Origin: Methylobacterium sp. CB376
GTDB lineage: Bacteria; Pseudomonadota; Alphaproteobacteria; Rhizobiales; Beijerinckiaceae
Length of the DNA: 64,000 nt
Assembly (NCBI RefSeq): GCF_029714205.1
Contig: NZ_CP121648.1
Span: 6,326,501 to 6,390,500 of the forward strand
Reading direction: 5' to 3'
Of this stretch, positions 33,681 through 41,118 are shown piece after piece. How positions within the stretch are numbered: the stretch's first letter is position 1; the number at the start of each line of letters is the position of its first letter. A model generated the notes under the pieces. It saw only the letters and a list, made by a program, of their open reading frames with translations, was not told the origin of the DNA and searched no databases. The position numbers and the translations under genes were made by a program.

Positions 33681-33831
33681 TGAGCCGGGCGGGGCCTTGT
33701 GGCCGCGCGGTGACAGGGCGGGGTGAAAGCCCGGCTCGGGCCGCGCCGGTCCCGGGCGCGCCTTGATCGGAGCGGGGCGGAGCGGCAGGGTTGCGGCCAC
33801 GCTGCCGTTCCTCAACCCCCCGGGTTCTTCC

Positions 33832-34047
33832 ATGCGTCGTTCGCTGACCCTCGCCGGCCTGGTCCTCGCGGCCCTCGCGCCGGCCGCCTGCGCGCCGAAC
33901 CCGATCGTCGCCCGCGATCCGGTGCCGGCCCCGGGGCCGGAGGAGGCCTATCGCTGCCATTCCCGGCCGACCGTGCTGAACGGCTTCTGGACCGATTGCG
34001 AGCCGGCCCTGCGCGAGCAGGCGGTGGTGGTCCGCAGCAAGGGCTGA
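33832..34047 (+). CDS. Small lipoprotein, unknown
   Basis: This 71-residue protein starts at ATG 33832. The signal (RRSLTLAGLVLAALAPAAC) ends in a lipobox-like PAAC. The mature part has two further cysteines (YRCHSRPTVLNGFWTDCE) that may form a disulfide. It heads a group of three small exported proteins. The function is unknown to me. Confidence 0.65.
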   Translation: MRRSLTLAGLVLAALAPAACAPNPIVARDPVPAPGPEEAYRCHSRPTVLNGFWTDCEPALREQAVVVRSKG

Positions 34048-34087
34048 TCGGCCCCGGCGGCGCGTCCCCCGGCGCGCTCTCCCGGCA

Positions 34088-34126
34088 ACACGTCCCGGCA
34101 ACACGTCCCGGCAACACGTCCCGGCA
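34088..34126 (+). repeat. 13-base tandem repeat, three copies
   Basis: ACACGTCCCGGCA is repeated three times without change (34088, 34101, 34114) in the gap between two small exported-protein genes. Confidence 0.85.
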
Positions 34127-34184
34127 ACCCTTGCGGTTCCGGCGCGTTGAGGAGTTGGCCCCCCCTCGCGTCAAGGACCGGCCC

Positions 34185-34535
34185 GTGCCTCGCCCCCTTC
34201 TCCTCCTCGTCGCCGCCGGCCTCGCCGGCCCCGCCGCGGCCCAGACGGCCCGGGAGGCTCCGCTGACCCTGCGCGTGCGGCCCGAGGCGGCCGCGCGCCA
34301 GGACGTCTACGCCCGCGCGGCGGCGCGCGGTCCCGTGGTGCTGCGCGTCGACCCCTTCGCCGTCCCGAGCGGCGCGCCGCTGGTGGCGGTGCGGGCGGTT
34401 CCGGTCGCGCATGTCCAGAACGGCGGCGCCTTCGGGCCGACCGGGTTCGGCTACTACGACGACCAGATCAGCGAGGGGCCGCTCAACCGCCGGCCCCGCC
34501 CGGCCGCCTACGTCCTCGGCAGCGTGCCTTACTGA
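34185..34535 (+). CDS. Small secreted protein, unknown
   Basis: This 116-residue protein starts at GTG 34185 with AAGGA upstream. The signal peptide (RPLLLLVAAGLAGPAAAQ) is cleaved after AAAQ. The mature part contains LTLRVRPEAAARQDVYARAA and ends GFGYYDDQISEGPLNRRPRP. There is no known domain I can name. It lies 16 bases before the next small exported-protein gene, so they are likely cotranscribed. Confidence 0.6.
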   Translation: MPRPLLLLVAAGLAGPAAAQTAREAPLTLRVRPEAAARQDVYARAAARGPVVLRVDPFAVPSGAPLVAVRAVPVAHVQNGGAFGPTGFGYYDDQISEGPLNRRPRPAAYVLGSVPY

Positions 34536-34551
34536 GCGTCAGGATCCCGCC

Positions 34552-34920
34552 ATGCTGCGTCCCATCCTCGTCCTCGCCGCCGCCCTCGCCCTCGGCGGGT
34601 TGGCGGGTCCGGCCTCGGCCCAGAGCGTCGGCTACGTCACGGGCATTCCCGGCCCCGATCCGGCGGGCGGCGACGAGATCGGCTGGGGGCCGGCCTACCG
34701 GCCCGAGACCAGCTTCTCGCAGCCCGGCACCCCGCCGACCCCCGGCGACTACGCGGGCGCCGCCTACCGGGCGCGCACGGGCCGGGGCGTCTACGAGGGC
34801 GTCCAGGCCGGCGTGACGCCCGGGACCGAGGCCCCGGCGCTGCGCCCGCGCCGCATGCGCGCCGCCGCGCCGCCGGCCCGCCGCCACGCCGTCCGCCACC
34901 ACCGGCAGGCGGCCCGCTGA
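34552..34920 (+). CDS. Small secreted basic protein, unknown
   Basis: This 122-residue protein starts at ATG 34552. The signal peptide is LRPILVLAAALALGGLAGPA followed by SAQ. The mature part is glycine/proline-rich and ends in an Arg/His-rich tail (RRHAVRHHRQAAR). It may bind nucleic acid or metal through that tail, but this is speculative. It shares an operon-like arrangement with the 116-residue gene. Confidence 0.6.
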   Translation: MLRPILVLAAALALGGLAGPASAQSVGYVTGIPGPDPAGGDEIGWGPAYRPETSFSQPGTPPTPGDYAGAAYRARTGRGVYEGVQAGVTPGTEAPALRPRRMRAAAPPARRHAVRHHRQAAR

Positions 34921-34971
34921 GCCTCGTTCGCCGGGCGCGGGCGCCTCCACCCCGGAGCCTTGGCGGCGAAG

Positions 34972-35087
34972 AAGCCTTGGCGCTCCAGAAGCCTTGGCGC
35001 TCCAGAAGCCTTGGCGCTCCAGAAGCCTTGGCGCTCCGGAAGCCTTGGCGCTCCGGAAGCCTTGGCGCTCCGGAAGCCTTGGCGTTG
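34972..35087 (+). repeat. 17-base tandem repeat, nearly seven copies
   Basis: The unit AAGCCTTGGCGCTCC(A/G)G runs from 34972 in six complete copies and one partial copy. The first three copies carry A at position 16 and the last three carry G, so the array grew from two variant units. It ends about 77 bases before the start of the glycosidase gene. Confidence 0.9.
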
Positions 35088-35163
35088 AAAATGCATCGGC
35101 GGCGGCCCGGGAGGGGCGGGCGCCGGAGGCCCGCGCCCCGTCCCGCAAGCCGGATGGAGCGCC

Positions 35164-37809
35164 GTGGACGGGGTGGATCGTTGGGCCGAGCGGCGGCGCA
35201 TCGCCGAGCAGGGCCGGGGCGAGCGGGCGTGGTCCCTCTGGGGACCGTATCTCAGCGAGAGGCAGTGGGGCACCGTCCGCGAGGATTACAGCCGCGACGG
35301 CGATGCGTGGCGCGCCCTCACCCACGAGGAGGCGCGCTCGCGCGCCTATCGCTGGGGCGAGGACGGCCTCGCCGGGATCTGCGACGACCGCGGCTTCCTC
35401 TGCGTCGCGCTCGCCCTCTGGAACGGCCGCGACCGCATCCTCAAGGAGCGCCTGTTCGGCCTGACCAACCAGGAGGGCAATCACGGCGAGGATGTCAAGG
35501 AGATCTACCACTACCTCGACGCCGTGCCGAGCCACGCCTACCTCAAGTTCCTCTACCGCTACCCGCAGGATCCGTACCCCTACGAGGCCCTCCTCGCCGA
35601 GAGCCTGCGGCGCGGGCGCGACCGGCCCGAATTCGAGATCGAGGAGACCGGCCTCTTCGCGGATGACCGCTTCTTCGACGTCGCCGTCGAGTACGCCAAG
35701 GCCGACATCGCCGACATCCACCTGCGCGTCACCGCGGTCAATCGCGGGCCGGACCCGGCCGACCTCCACCTCGTGCCGCAGGTCTGGTACCGCAACACCT
35801 GGTCCTGGGAGGCGCAGGGATCCGAGGCGAGGCCGCGCCTCGCGGCGCTGCCGGACGGCTCCGTCGCCTGCGCGCATCCGCGGCTCGGCGCCTACCGGCT
35901 CAGCTACGAGGGCGCGCCGCGCCTGCTGTTCTGCGAGAACGACACCAACCTGCGCCGCCACGCCGGCCGGCCCGACGCGCCCGGGCCGTTCAAGGACGGC
36001 ATCCACGCGGCCCTGATCGAGGGCGACCGCGCCGCCGTGTCGGAGGAGGGCGGCACCAAGCTCGGCCTGCACTACCGGTTCCGCCTGCGCCCCGGCGAGC
36101 GCGCGACGGTCCGCCTGCGCCTCGCGGCAGGCCCGCGCCCGCGCCCCGTCGACCGGGAGGATGCCGTGCTCGCCCAGCGCGTCGCGGAGGCCGACGCCTT
36201 CTACGAGGATCTCCAGGACGGGATCGAGGATCCCGACCGGCGGGCGATCTTCCGGCAGGCCGCCGCGGGCCTGATCTGGACGAAGCAGCTCTACCGCTAC
36301 GACGTCCGCCGCTGGCTCGCCGGCGACCCGCTCCAGCCCGAGCCGCCGCGGGAGCGGGCCTGCGGCCGCAACGCCGCCTGGCGCCACCTCGCCGCCGCCG
36401 ACGTGCTCTCGATGCCGGACAAGTGGGAATATCCCTGGTTCGCGGCCTGGGACCTCGCCTTCCACTGCCTGCCCCTCGCCCTCCTCGATCCGGGCTTCGC
36501 CAAGGGCCAGCTGCTGCTGCTCACCCGCGAATGGTACATGCACCCGAACGGGCAGCTGCCGGCCTACGAGTGGGAGTTCGGCGACACCAACCCGCCGGTC
36601 CATGCCTGGGCGACCTTCCGGGTCTTCGAGATCGACCGGGAGCGCCGGGGCGGGCGCGGCGACCTCGCCTTCCTGGAGGGCGTGTTCCACAAGCTCCTGA
36701 TCAACTTCACCTGGTGGGTGAACCGCAAGGACGCCACCGGCCGCAACGTCTTCCAGGGCGGCTTCCTCGGGCTCGACAACGTCGGCGTCTTCGACCGCTC
36801 CCGGCCGCCCCCGGGCTTCGGCATCGTTCACCAGGCCGACGGCACCGCCTGGATGGCGATGTACGCCCTCAACATGATGCGCATCGCCCTCGAACTGGCG
36901 CTCCACAACGACGTCTACGAGAGCACGGCCTCGAAGTTCTTCGAGCATTTCCTGCTCATCGCCGAGGCGATGACCGACATGGGCGGCGAGGGATTCGGGC
37001 TCTGGGACGAGGAGGATCAGTTCTACTACGACGAGGTCGACATGCCGGACGGCGGCATGATCCCGCTGCGGGTGCGCTCGATGGTCGGGCTGGTGCCGCT
37101 CTTCGCCGTCGAGGTGATCGAGCCCGGCATGCTCCAGCGCCTGCCGGACTTCGCCCGGCGCCTCAACTGGGTGCTGGAGCACCGGCCCCACCTCGCGCGG
37201 CTCGTCTCGCGCTGGACGGAAGGCGGCGTCGGCGACCGCAAGCTGCTCTCGCTGCTGCGCGGCCACCGCATGAAGGCGCTGCTGCGGCGCATGCTCGACG
37301 AGAGCGAGTTCCTGTCGCCCTTCGGCGTGCGCTCCCTCTCGAAGGTGCACGAGGCGCAGCCCTACGCCCTCGACGCCTTCGGGGCCTCCTTCACGGTCCG
37401 GTACGACCCGGCCGACTCGACCTCCAACATGTTCGGCGGCAACTCGAACTGGCGCGGGCCGGTCTGGATGCCGATGAACTACCTGATCGTCGAATCCCTG
37501 CGCCGCTTCCACGCCTATTACGGCGACGATTTCCTGGTCGAGTACCCGACCGGCTCCGGGGACCTGCGCACGCTGAGCGCCATCGCGGACGCGCTGGAGG
37601 ACCGGCTCATCGCCCTGTTCACGAAGGACGCGGAGGGCCGCCGGCCCGCCTTCGGCGCCCGCCCGCCGCCGGTCTTCGGCGACGGGGAGCCGCTCCTGTT
37701 CCACGAGTTCTTCGACGGGGACAGCGGCCGCGGCCTCGGCGCCTCGCACCAGACCGGCTGGACCGCCCTGGTGATGAACCTGCTGCTCCGCCAGGCGGGC
37801 CGGCGCTAA
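35164..37809 (+). CDS. Glycoside hydrolase of the GH63 / MGH1-like type
   Basis: This is a large (881-residue) cytoplasmic glucosidase-like protein. The N-terminal beta-domain has KERLFGLTNQEGNHGEDVKE and YHYLDAVPSHAYLKFLYRYP. The (alpha/alpha)6 catalytic domain follows from about residue 400, with KWEYPWFAAWDLAFHCL, YEWEFGDTNPPVHAWA and the near-C-terminal block NSNWRGPVWMPMNYL typical of GH63-type enzymes. WDLAF and the WEFGD acidic residues are candidates for catalysis. GTG 35164 is taken as the start. No signal peptide is seen. Substrates in related bacterial enzymes include glucosyl- or mannosylglycerate and trehalose-like compounds; which applies here is unknown. Confidence 0.82.
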   Translation: MDGVDRWAERRRIAEQGRGERAWSLWGPYLSERQWGTVREDYSRDGDAWRALTHEEARSRAYRWGEDGLAGICDDRGFLCVALALWNGRDRILKERLFGLTNQEGNHGEDVKEIYHYLDAVPSHAYLKFLYRYPQDPYPYEALLAESLRRGRDRPEFEIEETGLFADDRFFDVAVEYAKADIADIHLRVTAVNRGPDPADLHLVPQVWYRNTWSWEAQGSEARPRLAALPDGSVACAHPRLGAYRLSYEGAPRLLFCENDTNLRRHAGRPDAPGPFKDGIHAALIEGDRAAVSEEGGTKLGLHYRFRLRPGERATVRLRLAAGPRPRPVDREDAVLAQRVAEADAFYEDLQDGIEDPDRRAIFRQAAAGLIWTKQLYRYDVRRWLAGDPLQPEPPRERACGRNAAWRHLAAADVLSMPDKWEYPWFAAWDLAFHCLPLALLDPGFAKGQLLLLTREWYMHPNGQLPAYEWEFGDTNPPVHAWATFRVFEIDRERRGGRGDLAFLEGVFHKLLINFTWWVNRKDATGRNVFQGGFLGLDNVGVFDRSRPPPGFGIVHQADGTAWMAMYALNMMRIALELALHNDVYESTASKFFEHFLLIAEAMTDMGGEGFGLWDEEDQFYYDEVDMPDGGMIPLRVRSMVGLVPLFAVEVIEPGMLQRLPDFARRLNWVLEHRPHLARLVSRWTEGGVGDRKLLSLLRGHRMKALLRRMLDESEFLSPFGVRSLSKVHEAQPYALDAFGASFTVRYDPADSTSNMFGGNSNWRGPVWMPMNYLIVESLRRFHAYYGDDFLVEYPTGSGDLRTLSAIADALEDRLIALFTKDAEGRRPAFGARPPPVFGDGEPLLFHEFFDGDSGRGLGASHQTGWTALVMNLLLRQAGRR

Positions 37810-38044
37810 GCATCATTCGCCGAAGGGGTCACCTTTTCGGCGGCGGCCCGAAGGACCGCGTCAGCGGAAATTGATGCGAGAACAAGAGCTAGGCAGAGTT
37901 GCCCGGCGCAACTCCGCTCAGCCCCGCGCCCGCGACCGCCCCGGGCGGCAGGATCGGGGGCCGGGAACGGCTCGTCCGCCCCTGGGGCGCGACGCGGTGT
38001 CCCGGCGTTCCAGCCCCGCGCCTTCGCGCCGGGCCTGTTCCCGG

Positions 38045-38512
38045 TCAGCCGCCGGCCTGCGGGCCGGCCTGCGGGCCGGCCTGCGGCCGGGCGAGGCGTC
38101 CCAGCGCCCGGACCAGCGCCGGTTCGAGGCTCCTCAGCTCCCGCAGATGCGCCGCCGTGAGCCGCGCCAGCAGCGCCTCGGCCCGCGGCGTCAGGGCGAG
38201 TTCCATCCGCCGCCGGTCCGCGCGCCCGCGGGTCTTGGCCAGCAACCCGCCCTCGACCATCCGCGCCACCAGCTCCGCGGCGCTGTGGGGCGCGATCAGC
38301 AGCTGCTCGGCCAGCAGCCCGACCGTCGGCGGCCGCTCCCCCGCGTGACCCGCCACGGCGAGCAGCGCCTGGTGCTGCTGGGGCGGCAGCCCCTCGGCGA
38401 GCGCCGCCGCCTCGCTGAAGGCCAGGAACTGCCTCAGGCGGAACCGGAACGCCGCCAGCGCCGCGTATTCCGCGCGCGACAGGCCCTCCGGCGCAATCGG
38501 CTCTTCGGCCAA
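38045..38512 (-). CDS. MarR-family transcriptional regulator
   Basis: This winged-helix repressor has about 155 residues: RLRQFLAFSEAAALAEGLPP, QQHQALLAVAGH, TVGLLAEQLLIAPHSAAELV (recognition helix) and RGRADRRRMELALTPRAEALL (wing). The frame has no ATG at the right place; TTG 38512 is preceded by a perfect AGGAGG six bases upstream, so TTG is the likely start. The C-terminus is a short repeat (GPQAGPQAGG) encoded by 12-base tandem units. It is divergent from the CLC gene across a 29-base palindrome, so it probably controls that gene and itself. The effector is unknown. Confidence 0.85.
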   Translation of the reverse strand: MAEEPIAPEGLSRAEYAALAAFRFRLRQFLAFSEAAALAEGLPPQQHQALLAVAGHAGERPPTVGLLAEQLLIAPHSAAELVARMVEGGLLAKTRGRADRRRMELALTPRAEALLARLTAAHLRELRSLEPALVRALGRLARPQAGPQAGPQAGG

Positions 38513-38540
38513 GGCATGCCTCCTCGTCGGTCCGCGCGCT

Positions 38541-38569
38541 GGAAATATATCGTGACACGATATATTTCC
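38541..38569. promoter_or_regulatory. 29-base perfect palindrome, likely MarR operator
   Basis: Half-sites GGAAATATATCGTG and its exact reverse complement flank a central A. It is by far the most AT-rich spot in the region and lies between the divergent marR (28 bases from its start) and CLC gene (21 bases from its ATG). MarR dimers bind such inverted repeats, and here binding would cover both promoters. Confidence 0.85.
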
Positions 38570-38590
38570 GCCCCGCGACGCGGAGGGAAC

Positions 38591-40495
38591 ATGGATCAGC
38601 AGAGGGCTCCGGCCCAGGCCGCCGGCAGGCCGGCCCAAGCCGCCGGCAGGCCGGCCCAGTCCGCCGGGAGGCCGGCCCAAGCCGACGGCAGGCCGGCCCA
38701 GTCCGCCGGGCGGCACGCCATACCCGTCCGGGCCCGGCGTCCGCTCGCGGATTTCAGCGCCGACCATCGGGTCGTGATCCTGCTCGCCATGGCGCTCGTG
38801 GTGGGGACGGGCGGGGCCTTCGCGGCCCTGGCGCTGGTCAAGCTGATCGGCCTCGTCACGAACCTCGCGTGGTTCGGGCGCCTCGACGCGGAGCCCGCCG
38901 GCCTCGCGGGCGCGCCCCGCGGCGCCTGGATGGTGCTGGCGCCGGCGCTGGGCGGCCTCGTGATCGGGCTGATGGCCCGGTTCGGCTCGGAGAAGATCCG
39001 CGGCCACGGCATCCCGGAGGCGATCGAGGCGATCCTGATCGGCGGCAGCCGGATGTCCGCCAAGGTGGCGCTGCTGAAGCCGCTCTCCTCGGCCATCTCG
39101 ATCGGCACCGGCGGCCCCTTCGGCGCCGAGGGACCGATCATCATGACGGGCGGGGCGATCGGCTCGCTCTTCGCGCAGCTGTTCCACCTGAGCGCGGCCG
39201 AGCGCAAGACGCTGCTCGTCTCCGGCGCCGCCGCCGGCATGACGGCGATCTTCGGCACGCCGGTCGCCGCCCTGCTCCTCGCGGTGGAGCTGCTGCTGTT
39301 CGAGTGGCGCCCGCGCAGCTTCATCCCGGTCGCGGCGGCCGCCGCGGTGGCGACCGGCTGGCGGCCCCTGCTGTTCGGCGCGGGGCCGCTCTTCCCCTTC
39401 GCGGCGGTGCCGGACCTGCCCGGCTGGGGGCTGCTCTCCTGCGCCGGGCTCGGGGTCGCGGCGGGCCTGCTCTCCGGCCTGCTCACCAAGCTGCTCTACG
39501 GCCTGGAGGACGCCTTCGAGCGCCTGCCGGTCCACTGGATGTGGTGGCCGGCCCTCGGGGGCCTCGTCGTCGGGGCGGGCGGCCTCGTCGAGCCCCGCGC
39601 CCTCGGAATCGGCTACGACGTCATCGCCGACCTGCTCGGCGGCCGCCCGGGGGCGGGGGCCGTCCTCACCCTCCTCGCCGTCAAGGCGCTGATCTGGCTC
39701 GTCGCCCTGTCCTCGGGGACCTCCGGCGGCGTGCTCGCCCCGCTCCTGATCCTCGGCGGGGCGATGGGCTGGCTCCTCGGCCACGCCGCCGGCCTGCCGG
39801 GGGAGGCGGGATTCTGGGCGCTCCTCGGCATGGCGGCGATGCTGGGCGGCACCATGCGGGCCCCGCTCACGGGGGCGCTCTTCGCCGTGGAACTGACCGG
39901 CGAGGTGCGCGCCCTCGCGCCGCTGCTCGCCGCCACGGTGGCGGCCTACGCGGTGACGGTGCTGCTGCTGAAGCGCTCGATCCTCACCGAGAAGATCGCG
40001 CGGCGCGGGCAGCACGTCACCCGCGAGTACGGCGTCGATCCCTACGAACTGACCCGCGTCGCCGAGGTGATGGTGCGCGAGGTGGACGTGCTGCCGGCGG
40101 ACCTGCCGGTGGCCGAGGCGCTGGCGGCGATCGAGGCGGGGCGCCACCGGGCCTACCCGGTCGTCGACGCCGCCCGGCGCCCGGTCGGGCTCGTGACCCG
40201 CGCCGATGCCCTGCGCTGGGCGGTGGAGGAGGGGCGGGGCGCAGCGCATCCGGGGGAACGCCTGGAGGAGCGGGTCTCCGACGCCTCCCTGGCGGTGGTG
40301 CATCCGCGGGACGTGGTGGCGCGGGCCATCGACGTCATGATGGAGAGCGACCAGGGCCGCATCCCGGTGACCGATCCGCGGACGGGCGCCCTCGTCGGCC
40401 TCGTCTCCCGCAAGGACCTGCTGCGCGTGCGCGCCGCGGTGATCCGCGCCGAGGCCGAGCGGCGCCCCTACCTCGTGCGCGGGCGCGGCGGCTGA
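38591..40495 (+). CDS. CLC-family chloride transporter with C-terminal CBS domains
   Basis: This 634-residue membrane protein moves chloride (or a similar anion), either as a channel or in exchange for protons. The CLC filter motifs are GHGIPEAIEAI, GPFGAEGPIIM (gating Glu near residue 180) and SSGTSGGVLAPLLIL. At the position of the internal proton glutamate of E. coli ClcA the sequence reads AVELL, with leucine in the second place, so coupling may differ. Two CBS motifs occupy about residues 490-625 (VAEVMVREVDVLPADLPV; VVHPRDVVARAIDVMMES). The first 45 residues are a hydrophilic repeat (AGRPAQ(A/S)). ATG 38591 follows GGAGGG. Divergent marR is the likely regulator. Confidence 0.9.
   Translation: MDQQRAPAQAAGRPAQAAGRPAQSAGRPAQADGRPAQSAGRHAIPVRARRPLADFSADHRVVILLAMALVVGTGGAFAALALVKLIGLVTNLAWFGRLDAEPAGLAGAPRGAWMVLAPALGGLVIGLMARFGSEKIRGHGIPEAIEAILIGGSRMSAKVALLKPLSSAISIGTGGPFGAEGPIIMTGGAIGSLFAQLFHLSAAERKTLLVSGAAAGMTAIFGTPVAALLLAVELLLFEWRPRSFIPVAAAAAVATGWRPLLFGAGPLFPFAAVPDLPGWGLLSCAGLGVAAGLLSGLLTKLLYGLEDAFERLPVHWMWWPALGGLVVGAGGLVEPRALGIGYDVIADLLGGRPGAGAVLTLLAVKALIWLVALSSGTSGGVLAPLLILGGAMGWLLGHAAGLPGEAGFWALLGMAAMLGGTMRAPLTGALFAVELTGEVRALAPLLAATVAAYAVTVLLLKRSILTEKIARRGQHVTREYGVDPYELTRVAEVMVREVDVLPADLPVAEALAAIEAGRHRAYPVVDAARRPVGLVTRADALRWAVEEGRGAAHPGERLEERVSDASLAVVHPRDVVARAIDVMMESDQGRIPVTDPRTGALVGLVSRKDLLRVRAAVIRAEAERRPYLVRGRGG
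38606..38712 (+). repeat. 24-base tandem repeat in the N-terminal coding part of the CLC gene
   Basis: Units of 24 bases encoding the octapeptide AGRPAQxA occur four to five times, rich in GCCGGC. The encoded tail is cytoplasmic and poorly conserved in sequence, so copy number is probably free to vary. Confidence 0.75.
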
Positions 40496-40618
40496 GCGGC
40501 CGCGGCGGCCCCGCCGCGCGGTGGGCCCCGATCTTAACGTGGGTTGCCGCGGGACCGGGCGCCGTTCGCTACCCTGGGACGATCCCAGCGGGCGTGTCCG
40601 ATGACCGCCGGGTCCGTT

Positions 40619-40707
40619 CTCGAAGCCTCGTCGAGCCACCGGCTCGCGCCGAGGATTCGAGGGGGTTGGAGGCCCGGTGCGCCAGCGTCCTGGGCCGTTG
40701 CGATGAG
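40619..40707 (+). promoter_or_regulatory. Structured 5' leader, copy B of a two-copy motif
   Basis: The outer stem pairs CTCGAA (40619-40624) with TTCGAG (40656-40661). It encloses CCTCG/CGAGG and CGAGCC/GGCTCG with the loop ACC. The second hairpin pairs GGCCC (40671-40675) with GGGCC (40692-40696), keeps the same bulged CC (40689-40690) and a four-pair tip with loop GCCA. GATGAG follows at 40702 and the start codon 28 bases later. Both copies are preceded by GGGT(T)CCGTTCTCGAA. Base changes between the copies keep the pairs, which argues for a functional RNA structure. Confidence 0.65.
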
Positions 40708-40729
40708 GGGTCCATCCTCCGAGGGTTGC

Positions 40730-40984
40730 ATGACCAACAGGCAGCACGATCTTCTGGATCGCGGCACCGTGGCGGAGATCGAGGATCTCGTTCTCGGCGG
40801 GCGGGGCGACGTCGAGCGGCGGCGCATGGTGCAGCGGCTGCGGCAGCTGGAGAGCCTGTCGCGGCAGCGCATGAACGACCGCGAGGAGCTCCAGCTGATC
40901 ATGTCGGCCCGGCGCCTGCTCGGCGACCGGGAGAGTTTCGGCGTCGTGCGCGGCCTCTTCGCCGAGGATGCGCGGCGGGCATGA
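40730..40984 (+). CDS. 84-residue hypothetical protein behind a structured leader
   Basis: The protein starts at ATG 40730 and is hydrophilic and helical (VAEIEDLVLGGRGDVERRRM, LRQLESLSRQRMNDREELQL, IMSARRLLGDRESFGVVRGL). It has no signal or membrane segment. I do not recognise the family. The gene follows copy B of the two-copy leader, so its expression is probably controlled by that RNA element. Confidence 0.65.
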   Translation: MTNRQHDLLDRGTVAEIEDLVLGGRGDVERRRMVQRLRQLESLSRQRMNDREELQLIMSARRLLGDRESFGVVRGLFAEDARRA

Positions 40985-41118
40985 CCCGCAGGCATCCGCT
41001 GCAGGGCTCGCCCGGGAGCGCGGGCGGCTGAACGGCGTTCTTGTCCGACGAGACGCATCGAACCCGGTCCGGCGCCGGCTTCCGGCGGTTCGGGCCGGGC
41101 TGACGGCGGAGCCGTCGG

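Noticed and set aside
31670..35087. Possible CRISPR array in the tandem-repeat regions
   Set aside because: Repeats are 11-17 bases and directly adjacent with no spacers, and no cas genes are present.
38045..40747. 900-codon minus-strand ORF across the CLC gene
   Set aside because: Only its last 155 codons (MarR) look like protein; the rest is antisense to the well-supported CLC gene.
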